Notes under the pieces: generated by a model | The model's database searches: none | What the model saw: only the letters and a program-made list of their open reading frames with translations | Told to the model about the DNA's origin: nothing | In this document: positions 19,469-29,957 of the stretch, piece after piece | Layout: each line of letters begins with the position of its first letter | Numbering within the stretch: position 1 is the stretch's first letter | Program-made: the position numbers and the translations under genes | NCBI GenBank assembly: GCA_947095585.1 | Contig: OX352761.1 | Coordinates: 87,816,779-87,880,778 of the forward strand | Length of the DNA: 64,000 bases | Source: Nephrocerus scutellatus | Taxonomy: Eukaryota; Arthropoda; Insecta; Diptera; Pipunculidae | Direction: 5' to 3'

Positions 19469-20376
19469 TTGTTTAATACAACTGATTCTAATATTCGCGA
19501 AATTATTGTGACAAACAGTGAGAGATTACCTATGGAATTGATGGGTAATATGTCATCTATTGAAGTACTAGTAGATGGCAAATCAAAACAGCAGAAAATA
19601 AATAATGTTTTACATGTGCCAAATTTGACAGTAAATCTTCTTTCTGTGAGTCAGATGACTAAAAAGGGATATTTGGTCAAATTCAGCACAAATGGTTGCA
19701 AAGTGACATGTGATAAAAATGTTTTAGCATCAGCCACATTAGTGGGCAACATGTACAAATTAGATCAATCTCCGAATAATATGTTATTGATGACAGCAGC
19801 ATAAAACAGTAATTTGTTTCATCGACGTTTAGCACATCTTAATTTTAATGATTTATATAAGCTGCAAAATATGGTACATGGTTTAAAATTTACCGAAAAA
19901 GCTAAAAACGAATCGTGTATTTCATGTATTTAAGGGAAACAAGCACGACAGCCGTTTAAAAGCTCAGTTTGCAGACATCTAATTTACTCGAGCTGATTCA
20001 TACAGATTTGTGTGGTCTCATTGAAGTAGCATCAATGGTTGGAGCTAAGTATTTCTTAGCGTTCAAAGACGATTTTTCGCGTAAAGTTTTTGTATATTTT
20101 CTAAAAAAGAAATCGGAAGTGAAAACTTGTTTTGAAAGATTCAAAGCATTAGTGGAGAATGATACAGGCCACCGAATGAAGTGTGTACGTTCAGACAATG
20201 GTACTGAATATTGCAATCATGATTTGAATGATGTTCTAGTTAAGCATGGAATTCGACATCAAACAACAATACCATATACGCCGCAGCAAAATGGTGCTTC
20301 AGAGAGGTTAAATCGCATAATTTTAGAAAAGGCTAAAAGCATGATGATACAGTTAAAACCAAAGATTCATTTTTAA
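19469..20376 (+). pseudogene. pol: C2 protease remainder, GAG-pre and integrase core
   Basis: 19469-19804 holds the rest of protease. The GAG-pre histidines lie around 19830 (HRRLAHLNF-like) after a stop at 19802. The integrase core from 19969 has D13, D76 and E112 (D-x35-E) with the KCVRSDNGTE and TPQQNGASERLNR signatures. The frame stops at about 20376, and most of the integrase C-terminus is missing before the linker at 20480. Confidence 0.9.
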
Positions 20377-20479
20377 ACGGAGTAGAAAATAATTCCGATA
20401 CAGTAGATCCTGTTGTGTTATTGAACATAGATTCACGTTGTTCTGATCTTCAGTCATTAAGTGAAAATAATGAAAACTG

Positions 20480-21715
20480 TTGGAACAGCATCTTGATGAA
20501 AAAGTTGAGTTTTGCGAACCAGAAAATACTCATCATGTAAAGGACACAGCACATACAAATTCATCAGTATTTTATCGTAGGTCAGAAAAAATACCAAAAC
20601 CAAAAATTATGACTGATTATGTGGTTTATTCTTCAATGACTAATGAAGTTTGTGATCCAAAAACTGGCATAAGCGATAATCGTTTTGATGGTGAACAGTG
20701 GAAGAAAGCTATGCAGGAAGAGTATGATGCTCTAATTTCAAATAAAACATGGAAATTAGGTGATTTACCATCAAACAGAAGTCCAATTAATTGTAAATGG
20801 GTTTTTAAGACTAAATTGGATACTGATGGCAATATTCAAAGGTACAAAGCTAGGCTTGTCATAAAGGGATGTGCGCAAACGAAGGACTTGGATTATCAAG
20901 AAACTTTTTCTCCGGTAGTGAGATACTCTATCAGATATTTATTGGCAACAGCGGCTCAGTACGATTTGGACATAGAACAGATGGATGCAGTGACAGCTTT
21001 TCTGCAAGGAGATATATCGGAGGAAATCTACATGGTTCAACCAGAACATTTTAGCAATGGTCCTCAGGTTTGTAAAATAAACAAAGCCATCTATGGGTTG
21101 AAACAAGCAAGCAGAGAGTAGAACAAAAAGTTATATAAAGTTCTTATAAACATTGGACTTCAACGGTCTAAGGTTGATCCTTGCATTTATTCTAATGTAG
21201 AAAATGGCAAATTGTTTTTCATCGCTATTTATGTGGATGATTTTCTTATTGTTATAAATGATGATGTATTAAAGCAGAAAGTTAAAACTGAACTTAAGGC
21301 GAATTTCACAATGAAAGACTTGGGAGAGGCAAAGTGCTATGTTGGTTTAACTATTGGTGGCAATCGTAAAAAAGGAGAAATATACATTGATCAGGAGCGA
21401 TATATAAAATAAATTTTGGATCGTTTCAATATGTCAGATTGCAAACCTGTTTCGACACCATCTGACCCAAACCAAAAATTAACAAAGAGTTCTGAAAAAT
21501 CCGCAGACATGTCGAATATTCCTTATCAAGAATATTATTTGGTACAGGGAACAAGACCAGATTTGGCAGTGAATAATGTTAGTAGATTTAATAAGAACTT
21601 TGATCATTCGCACTGGACTGCAGACAGGAGATCAAGATGGAAGCAGATCATGTACAGGATATGTTTTCGTTTTACAGGGAGGTGCAATAAGTTGATCTAG
21701 TAAACGACAACATAC
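20480..21715 (+). pseudogene. pol: C2 reverse transcriptase and start of RNase H
   Basis: Linker, then WKKAMQEEYDALISNKTW, CKWVFKTK and QMDAVTAFLQG (catalytic Asp). TAG at 21119-21121 replaces a Trp in the QASREW motif. YVDD follows in the next segment (21212-21412), then another stop at 21410. RNase H is reduced: a deletion after FDHSHWTA removes the first catalytic region, and the TGYVFVLQGG segment continues out of frame until sequence similarity ends at about 21715. Confidence 0.9.
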
Positions 21716-22654
21716 AGTACATACAGTTTTTTCATAAAAAATAGCTGATGATATGATTTCCCTCACTCAATCGTTTTATGTTTAGAAATGAATTTTTCCT
21801 TTTAAAGGCGTGCTTGATGGGCACACTATAAAATACTTTGCGCTCAATTAATTTATTTTTTATAGGAATTTTTCCCTTTAAAAAGCATTTTTGAAAATTA
21901 TGGACACTTTAAAATACAGTGTGCTCAATTAATTTATATTAAGATATGAGTTTTTCCTTTTAAAATGCTGAATCATGGTAGATCATGTTATTATATATGA
22001 AAAAAAAACCCAATCATATGATATATGACTCAAATATTATATGAAGTACCACATGAACAAATACAACTTTATCAATCTTCCGTTTAAATTAGGCCACGCC
22101 CATAAAAATAGTACGACTGTGTTGAACTAATTTTCACCTTTCATATGATACCAATATTTAGGCCCACCCACATTTAAACTCACCCCCTACTGAATTTTCA
22201 TGACAAAGTCAGTTTTTGGCTTTAACTCTGTTGAGGGGGGTTGGATTGAACCCAATTTTTATAAGATGAAGGTATTTTTATTACCTTTTATATGATACCA
22301 ATTTACCCCCTAACAACCATCAAACCAGTGAGAAAAATGAATGTTTCCAAATAAAACTCAAGTTTGGTGGCGACGCCCATTTTAAGATAGTGGGTGGTGG
22401 AAACTTGGCAGGGTGCGTGGCAGATTGTGAAAATTCCATTAATCGCTATACCGTATATTCGCCTATAGATTGTATTGCTAAGCCAATAAAATAGGAAGAG
22501 CGGAAATCATATTTTTCCCACTGAAAACGTGCGCTATTAAAGCAATCAAGTGAATATTTTTATGAGGACTAATTGATGTTATTTAAGTTATCCGTCTTAT
22601 CAAAAGATGAACAAAATTTTGCAAATCGGGGGCGTCCATACTTACGATCTTTGT
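21716..22654. other. Non-coding stretch with weak direct repeats
   Basis: Three diverged units of about 78-83 bases start at about 21789, 21867 and 21950 (each with TTTTTCC(C/T)TTTAAA; the first two also with CTCAATTAATTTAT). At 22135 and 22282 the motif CCTTT(C/T)ATATGATACCAAT occurs twice; its reverse complement is found at 18326-18345. No gene is recognised. Confidence 0.5.
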
Positions 22655-22968
22655 TGGTTCCTCTGACTGCTCCTCGATTTTTTCCTTCTCCGCTCTAAAA
22701 AGGAATGTTGTTTTTAGCAAGCAACCTCTCCTGGTATTTTTTAACTTCCTTATACGTGTTTCGATAGTCTCTACAAAAATTTTGTTTTCATCTCTGGTCT
22801 TCTATTCGAGGAAACAACTTTTCAAAATTCCAAATGCTTTATTTAGTTTCAGATAATCTTCATCTTTTTCGCCTTTTTTTTTCTTTTTTGATGCTTAGGT
22901 GATGCCCTTGTTTTTACTGGGCATGGATCCGGTGTTCTGGGAGTATTATTTAGTTCAGATAATGTTTC
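22655..22968 (-). pseudogene. Exon-like stretch with splice sites, frame broken
   Basis: On the minus strand an acceptor-like TATGGTTTCAG precedes about 315 bases that end at a consensus donor, GTAAGTATGG. The stretch encodes a Lys-rich segment (KHQKRKKKAKKMK), then in another frame FVETIETRIRKLKN and a Glu/Lys-rich tail. An A-run frameshift and a TAG prevent one open frame. The pattern recalls C-terminal regions of fly DNA-binding proteins (MADF-BESS style) but I do not claim the family. It may be a decayed host exon. Confidence 0.25.
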
Positions 22969-23070
22969 CTGAAACCATAAATAGTATATTACATAACGAG
23001 CGAAGAAAGTGGACGTTATCAGTTGCAGCTAGTGAACGATAATCACTTTTAAGCTTGTAATGTACACTAT

Positions 23071-23269
23071 TTTTCACACGACCAAAACAGGTATTTCTGC
23101 TAAGCCGTTTATGCGCAATGCAAAATTACTCTGGGAATGTGTGTTCGCTGTGTCTGCAGTAAATAATAAAAGTATTTTCTATGTTAACACACTACTGTGG
23201 ATAATTCCTACTTTCGAGGATAGGTTATAGCGTAGGAAACAGTCACATTTGTCTTTGGTCGTGTGAAAA
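23071..23269. mobile_element. MITE, 199 bp, 16-bp perfect terminal inverted repeats
   Basis: It begins TTTTCACACGACCAAA (23071-23086) and ends TTTGGTCGTGTGAAAA (23254-23269), exact inverted repeats. The interior contains GAATGTGTGTTCGCTGTG and CTGCAGTAAATAA, which recur inverted in the element at 28753-29081. No coding capacity. The superfamily is not assigned because no clear target duplication is visible. Confidence 0.75.
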
Positions 23270-23361
23270 TAATATTTCTACAATAATTAAAAAATGTTAA
23301 TTATGCAAGGCAAATGTCAATATTTTGGGTTCTCTAGAAGCTATAAAAGTAAAAATGTAAT

Positions 23362-24308
23362 TTAACTCGTCTTTCCTACTTTTTGTTTTATTATAGTATG
23401 CATGATCAGGTAGGTACTTACCTCCGTATAAATATGCTTTCTGGCAGCTTTTCTGAAAACAAAGGTGAACAAACTCGTACAGGGTGCTCCCTTATTCGTC
23501 AAGGATAATTTTGGAAATGATTTTTGGATATGTTCTAATCTAGCATCTGTGAATCCTCTGATGTGTATGTACCGGTGACTTGGCTCGATTTCTTCGCTTC
23601 TCAGTCCTTGCATCTCAGGACTTCGATGAGTTTCCAATCCGTTGACGAATTTCCTCGCCATTTGGAACAAGTGGTCGGTTATTGGCAGCAGACCTGCTGC
23701 TTCGTAAAGTCTTGCAGTCGACACAAACTTATAGCTGTTTGGCACCCTCCAGAGTTCTGTACAGATCCTTAATACTTTCCTTTCAAATAGGGAGATCTTT
23801 TTCATCGTTGTTGGTGAGACGGTCAACCATATGGGGTAGCCATAGGTTATCACTGGCCTGATGAGTTGCTTGTACATAAGCAGCCTGGTGTTGTTGGACA
23901 GACCGTTTCGTCTTTTAAGTAGCGGGTGCACCAAATGAAGAGCGTAGTTCGCTTTTTTCATTGTTTTATCGATGTGAGAGTTAAACTTGAGCCTCTCAGT
24001 AAAGTTGATTCCCAGGTACTTAGTCTCTGACTTGGTGTTTATTGTCGTGTTATCCGGAAGGGTGATTTTTAAGACTCTGCACCGGCTTGCGATTTTTCTT
24101 ATCCTTGTTTCGGTTGCTGGTACTCGTAAGCAGATGAGTTCCGTTTTGTTGGCGTTGATCTTCAGTCCCCACTTCAGGTAGTACTCCCAAAGATTTCGGA
24201 GGTGTTCCTCCACTCTTCGGGTAGCTATCTCAGAAGAGCAGGAAACGGCATACGTGATGGAGTTTGTCCAGACGCTATCGAAAGCTTTTTCGATGTCTAA
24301 CAAACAGG
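23362..24308 (-). pseudogene. Jockey-type LINE RT, C-terminal part; YADD box deleted
   Basis: The frame starting at 24627 continues through DIEKAFDSVW into TNSITYAVSCSSEIATRRV. In intact Jockey-group RTs about 120-140 residues, including the F/YADD catalytic box, lie between these segments, so they are deleted here. Downstream thumb and C-terminal sequence are well kept: GLKINANKTELICL, KYLGINF, SHIDKTMKKAN, YKQLIRPVITYG and FERKVLRI. The frame stops at 23362. No A-tail is visible at the low-coordinate side. Confidence 0.88.
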
Positions 24309-25715
24309 CTACTGTACTACTTTCGACATTCAGTCCTCGAGTGACGTCACTGTGAAGCTTCATCAGACGGTGCAGCGTAGAGTGCTTTTCTCGAAAGCCG
24401 AACTGAAAGGAAGGAATTAGATTTCTTTCCGAACAATACGCATTGATCTTTTTACGGATCAAAGACTCCAATACTTTACTGATACAACACAGTAAAGCTA
24501 TGGGGCGGTAACCAGTTACACTGGAGCGGTCGGTTTTCTCCGGTACTGGTACTACTTTGGCTACCTTCCAGTTGTCTGGGAAGTATCCATTGTTAAGGCA
24601 ATTGTTGAATATGATGGTTAACATCAAATTGCCATACCCGGCAGCTTTTTAAGCAAAAAATTGTACTACTGTACTACTTTTGACATTCAGTCCTCGAGTG
24701 ACGTTACTGCGAAGCTTCATCAGAGGGTGCAGCGTAGAGTGCTTTTCTAGAAAGCCGAACTGAAAGGAAGGAATTAGATTTCTTTCCGAACAATACGCAT
24801 TGATCTTTTTACGGATCAAAGACTCCAATACTTTACTGATACAACACAGTAAAGCTATGGGGCGGTAACCAGTTACACTGGAGCGGTCGGTTTTCTCCGG
24901 TACTGGTATTACTTTGGCTACCTTCCAGTTGTCTGGGAAGTATCCATTGTTAAGGCAATTGTTGAATATGATGGTTAACATCAAATTGCCATACCCGGCA
25001 GCTTTTTAAGCAAAAAATTGTACTACTGTACTACTTTTGACATTCAGTCCTCGAGTGACGTTACTGTGAAGCTTCATCAGAGGGTGCAGCGTAGAGTGCT
25101 TTTCTAGAAAGCCGAACTGAAAGGAAGGAATTAGATTTCTTTCCGAACAATACGCATTGATCTTTTTACGGATCAAAGACTCCAATACTTTACTGATACA
25201 ACACAGTAAAGCTATGGGGCGGTAACCAGTTACACTGGAGCGGTCGGTTTTCTCCGGTACTGGTATTACTTTGGCTACCTTCCAGTTGTCTGGGAAGTAT
25301 CCATTGTTAAGGCAATTGTTGAATATGATGGTTAACATCAAATTGCCATACCCGGCAGCTTTTTAAGCAAAAAATTGTACTACTGTACTACTTTTGACAT
25401 TCAGTCCTCGAGTGACGTTACTGTGAAGCTTCATCAGAGGGTGCAGCGTAGAGTGCTTTTCTAGAAAGCCGAACTGAAAGGAAGGAATTAGATTTCTTTC
25501 CGAACAATACGCATTGATCTTTTTACGGATCAAAGACTCCAATACTTTACTGATACAACACAGTAAAGCTATGGGGCGGTAACCAGTTACACTGTAGCGG
25601 TCGGTTTTCTTCGGTACTGGTACTACTTTGGCTACCTTCCAGTTGTCTGGGAAGTATCCATTGTTAAGGCAATTGTTGAATATGATGGTTAAAATTCCCA
25701 TACCCGGCAGCTTTT
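24309..25715 (-). repeat. Four tandem copies of a 357-bp RT segment in the Jockey-type LINE
   Basis: The RT segment TIIFNNCLNNGYFPDNWKVA to HSTLH.LMKL...VTRGLNV occurs four times. Frame ends lie at 24649, 25006 and 25363, so the period is exactly 357. At each internal junction the frame closes (VVQFFA then stop) and re-enters through CTTAAAAAGCTGCCGGGTATGG. The first three in reading order (25715 to about 24661) share Leu, Pro, Asn and Lys at positions where the last (24309-24660) has Arg, Arg, Asp and Glu. The outermost copy (25363-25715) retains the natural upstream RT context (GTDGISNILLKKLPGMG). Confidence 0.95.
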
Positions 25716-26575
25716 TAAGCAAAATATTTGAAATTCCGTCAGTGCCCGATGATTTTTTAGAGTTTCCACTCATAATTAAATCACTGACAACAGCTGTCCC
25801 GGTAAACATATCCACGTCTACGGGTGCGTTTGCGGGATTGTCTTCGCTGAACTGCACTTCAAAATTTCTCGGGGAAGTGGTGTCTTCTGCAAGACTTTCA
25901 ACCTGCTCTACGAAATATGGAAGATGATTTGGTGGTCGGTCTGTAAAGCTCCTTTCGAAATGACAGGCAAAGGCTTCGGCTTTTTCTACGGGACTGGATC
26001 AATTTCATTACTCTCCAGATTTCTACATGCCGCTGGAATTTGTAGTCCAGCTTCGACGTCTGATCTAAACCGGTTCCAGTTTATTTTCGTAAAGTTGATG
26101 TGTAGTTCAGGTGTTGGGGTAACTTGCACAATTCGCTGATTCAACCTCACTCGAAGCTCTATGGCCAAATGATCCGAATCACTATCATGTGCAAAACAGC
26201 AATAATTCCTTAATTCTGGCAGAACGTTGACGAAATTTGCCGTTGCCAAGAAGAAATCCAGCGTGGATGGTGCCCAAGGATATGTCTTCCGGGGCTGTGA
26301 AACAACAGCCATGGTATGCTGCTGAGGGTTTGAATCCAGCCAATCTGCAATGGCCTTTCCTTGATTGTGGCACACTTCATCTTGCCATCGGTGTATGTGT
26401 GCCCAGAGGAGATGCCGCAGACAGTTTGCAGATCCCGTTGAATGTTTTCCCTCGTTGCATTACAGTGATTGTACACTGATATTACCAACAAGGTCTCAAC
26501 CTCGTTGACTTTAATGCTGACAGCTGTTGCTTCCATGCTACGCAAACCACTGATTTGTACCTTTTCGCCCGCCAT
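25716..26575 (-). pseudogene. Jockey-type LINE ORF2, endonuclease and linker
   Basis: This is apurinic-like endonuclease sequence: AVSIKVNEVETLLVISVYNH, then a deletion and frameshift near 26380, then STLDFFLATAN and SDSDHLAIELRV, the conserved LDF and SDH motifs. The linker to RT follows with INWNRFRSDVE. The start (MAGEKVQISGLRSMEATAV) at 26575 is inside the endonuclease, so the 5' end of ORF2 and all of ORF1 are missing. Confidence 0.85.
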
Positions 26576-26746
26576 AGTGTTCCTGATAAGGACTGCCGTC
26601 CCAGAGCAATCACTGCTTTTGTCGACCCTGTGGATCCTGTAAAAGAAGAATGTCAGGTTTATTAGTTTTAATAAATAATTTTAGTGTGATACGCCTAGCT
26701 AACGAATAAATAGAGTTCACATTATATGAGAATATACTTATCCTGC

Positions 26747-26938
26747 TTATTGTGAACATAGTTCACAAATAAGTCGACCCAAAACGATTGTTTTGGACCT
26801 GTAATCAAGACTGCTATAATTAGCAGGCAAGACTTCTCTTGCTTTCTGCAAAATTGTGAAAAGGTCTGCTCCAAATAGCCTTTCCGTATCGTCAAAGATG
26901 TTGGACTTTGAGCACCTGTTATAACTGTTGTTGTACAC
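26747..26938 (-). other. Short unassigned open frame, possibly a remnant exon
   Basis: About 60 codons include DDTERLFGADLFTILQKARE and SLDYRSKTIVLGRLICELCS. Upstream there is an acceptor-like ACAACAGTTATAACAG. The segment reads like real protein, but I recognise no family. It lies on the same strand as the exon-like stretch at 22655-22968, with the LINE between them, so both could be exons of one decayed host gene; this is only a suggestion. Confidence 0.2.
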
Positions 26939-26982
26939 ACATAAAACAAAAATTATCTAAAACCACACAAAATCATTTTTAA

Positions 26983-27519
26983 GGCCCGTTGCACATTTCA
27001 CATTTCAAGCGAGAAAAATAGTTTTCGTTAGCTTAGCTTAGCTCGCCTAGCTCATACCGCTGCACACTTTAGCTAATAACAAAGCTCACACATTCATTCA
27101 TGTGCAAATAAAATGCTAAATCGGACAAAATATTGTAACGAATCACAGCACAGGCGGAAAAATCGATCAATTATTTTTTCATGTTTTCACAAGCAAATTA
27201 AGTGATTAAAATACGAAATTTATATATTGCTACTTCTAAATCGTATGTGAACATTGTGAATTCTAACTGAATTCAATTGTAAAGCAATATACTATATAAA
27301 AAAAAATAACATCAATGTATGTGAGAGCGATATAGCTGACATTTGCAATTCAAAGACAACACGAGCTAAGTTAGTTTGCATCGCTTAAAACAGAAAAACA
27401 TAGCTCGCATAGTTTAGCTCAAGTGTGCAACGTTCCATTTAAAACTCTTTATTTACAATTAAGAGCTATGACATAGCTCGTATCGCTTAGCTTAGCTTAG
27501 CTGAAATGTGCAACGGGCC
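26983..27519. mobile_element. MITE of Harbinger type, 537 bp, TAA target duplication
   Basis: It has inverted termini GGCCCGTTGCACATTTCA at 26983-27000 and the exact complement at 27502-27519. It is flanked by TAA at 26980-26982 and 27520-27522, the 3-bp TWA duplication of PIF/Harbinger. Subterminal regions are packed with AGCTTAGCT-type motifs in both orientations. No ORF. The truncated relative at 12950-13046 next to a Harbinger transposase supports the superfamily. Confidence 0.88.
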
Positions 27520-27522
27520 TAA

Positions 27523-28752
27523 TGCATAGCCTTTGGAGCTTAAAGCAATTTTTTGAACAATTTTACAGGCTGCATGTTTTCCCAAGTCACATAAAATCTA
27601 TGGGTGTTTCCGCAAACTTGTTGATTTTTGTTGTTATTATTGTTACTTTCAAAAGAATAAAGTAGTAAAAGGCTATGTTTAAAACCCATTTTCTGGAGAA
27701 AATGGACCTCAAATTTAAAAATTAACATGGGCAAGAAAACTGGAACAGGCATTGAAGTTACGCAGTTACAAACGCTAGTATTTCTTCTAAAAATAAAGTC
27801 CTAAACGAAGTTACTAATATAAGTATTAACAGAAAAATTTCCGTTAACATGGGTCAGGGTACACCAAATTCCCCAATAAGTCATGTCAAAATTGGAGATA
27901 GACCTGTGGCGTCACTGTAAAGTGATGACATTTATAACACTCCTTCCCCAATGCTGGTATGTTATAGTTATATTATAGTAACATGGGATATGTTATTTAT
28001 ATATATAGCATTATGGTAACATTGAATAATATACTACTTCTCTCGTCTGGATAACCACAATTGCTATTTAACAGCCGTCCTGCTCATTTTTTCTAGCACG
28101 CTACAAATACTGTTAAGTAACATTTTTTTAAACATGTTTCTGTGTATCAGCGAAACCGTTGGGCTTTCTGTAGAGAAGGATTTGACTGTGTTGCACACAC
28201 TGCACGATTGATATAATGTCATTACTTCGTGATAACGATCGTGTAAGTCGAAGTAATAAATAATAAGGTTTGGAATGATGTGAATACGGATTTTCTTATT
28301 TCGTTCATCATAACTGATAATGACATACTATTGAACGCATATGGTTTGTTTTTTAATGAAGGCATAAAAAATGCAATCAACTCTTCTGCAAGAACAATCA
28401 TTTTAATCATCGGAATCACTGAAAATAACATTAAGGGGCATATTTTTAGTTCGAAAATAGCCCTAACCACTGATATTTAGGTATAAATCCAAGGAAACAT
28501 TTTGTAATCTACGTTTATAATAACAAAAATGGGGTTAAATCCGCAATTTATCTCTATCCTCGACTATAAATATGGCCCTAACTTTTTTGTTGGCTTGATT
28601 AATTTTGCATTTATTTAAATTAATTTATTTAATTAAAATTAATTAAATTTAATAAAACATAAAACGAGATTTAGTTATGAAACAAATTTATTTCAATCAG
28701 TTATTCAAACTAAAGTACATAGAATCAAAGATAGAACACATACAAAATAATA
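27523..28752. other. Unassigned AT-rich sequence
   Basis: I see no gene, RNA or element ends here that I can support. It includes an AATTAATTTAATTAAA-type palindromic AT run near 28610-28660. Open frames at 27540-27752 and 28222-28480 (both strands) are short, hydrophobic or low-complexity and show no recognisable domain. Confidence 0.5.
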
Positions 28753-29081
28753 TTTTTTCACACGCCCATAGACGAAAGTGACTGTTTCGTACGCTATAAA
28801 CTAGCCTCGAAAGTAGCCCATAGCAACACTAGTTATGTTATGATATAAACGTCTTTTGTTATTTACTACAATCTCAGCGAACACATTGCGCATGAGCAAG
28901 AATTCTCTTTTGTTTGTCGTTTGTGATTTCTGCTTCTCTCTCGAATAAGCAGGAAAACCGGTTTGGACGCGTGAAAAATTCATTTCTTTGTTATTTACTG
29001 CAGTCACAGCGAACACACATTCTCACATTTCTGCTTCTCTCTCGATTTAGCAAAAAAAAACCGGTTTGGACGCGTTAAAAA
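28753..29081. mobile_element. Second copy of the 23071 MITE family, inverted, with internal duplication
   Basis: It starts TTTTTTCACACG and ends with GGACGCG then TTAAAAA, an imperfect inverted pair. Its interior matches 23071-23269 in reverse complement (GTGACTGTTTCGTACGCTAT; CTGCAGTCACAGCGAACACAC). A block of about 100-125 bases (TTTGTTATTTACT... to AAACCGGTTTGGACGCG) is present twice, at about 28857-28980 and 28985-29081, so this copy is longer than the first. Confidence 0.65.
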
Positions 29082-29227
29082 TAGCGTACATGACTTGCAG
29101 AAAAGTGATCATCGTGCTCGTTAGATTGCCGAACTCGGCTACCGCCTCGTTCGTCAAGCTTCAACCTCGCACTCCACATTTGGTAATGTTAGTAAAATAT
29201 TACAACCTAGTCCCTAGACTAATGAGC

Positions 29228-29822
29228 AATTTTTTTTTGAGGTCCAAGAGCGGGGTGGTCTCGGGGTTCATACCAATCCTCATGTAGGCATTCCATGCCC
29301 AGGTCCCTGTGAAGGTCATCGTTCCGAATATAGAAAGGTGCATTTACAACGTTCTTATCACCTTGTTTTGAAATCGTTGGATTATTTGAAAGTTGCTTTT
29401 TTTGGTGCAACCCCAAAGTTGAATACCATAAGTCCATATGGGTTTTATGACTTGCTTGTAAAGCAAAATTTTATTGTATGTTGATAGACAAGATTGTCTT
29501 CCTATCATCCAGTACATTTTTCTGTAGCGAATACCAATCTCCTCTCTTTTTTTCTTGACATGGGCTTTCCATCGAAGTTTCGCATCCAAAGTCATACCAA
29601 GATATTTTGCACAACTTGCGTATGGTATGGCTTGGTTGTTAATATACACTGGTATATGCTCTACTTTTTTTTGTGAAATCAACATGTACTGATTTTGATT
29701 CGTTTAATCCTATTCGCCATTTTATTGTCCAATTTTGAATATGCGAGATCGCCTTTAGTTTACGAGTTGAGTCCACATTACTTTCCGCAACTGCCATTAA
29801 AGCCGTGTCATCTTTTTTATGC
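29228..29822 (-). pseudogene. Jockey LINE (second family) RT C-terminal part with A-run
   Basis: It starts right after a damaged catalytic box (KKDDTALMAVAES, expected YADD) at about 29820. It continues with WTIKWRIGLNESKS, KYLGMTLDAKLRWKAHV, LYKQVIKPIWTYGIQLWG and QRFQNKVIRTL. A frame break near 29350 precedes VNAPFYIRNDDLHRDLGM. A run of nine A on the minus strand (about 29228-29236) may be the tail. It is probably the 3' half of the LINE whose 5' half is at 31770-33130, since strand, order and clade agree. Confidence 0.85.
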
Positions 29823-29957
29823 GAAAGTATCTGTCCGAAATGTATGATCTTAGAATTTCAGCCTGTTCCTTGGGTAGTATCTTTTTAAATTCTCTATATT
29901 AACTTCGCGTGCTCGTGACTGGATGGCTAGCTGGTCAGATTTTCTGATCAATTTTTA

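Larger units (their letters stand above)
18351..21715 (+). mobile_element. copia lineage C2, 5' complete, 3' truncated
   Basis: 5' LTR, copia-type primer site, gag, protease, integrase and RT follow in order on the plus strand. The element stops inside RNase H at about 21715 and no 3' LTR follows. Its proteins differ clearly from copia-A and copia-B, so it is a third copia lineage. Confidence 0.88.

Noticed and set aside
24649..25341. Two separate 111-codon genes of nearly identical sequence
   Set aside because: They are internal copies of one RT segment, each closed by the duplication joint.
27540..27752. 70-codon minus-strand ORF with an Asn run
   Set aside because: Low complexity, no domain and no supporting signals.
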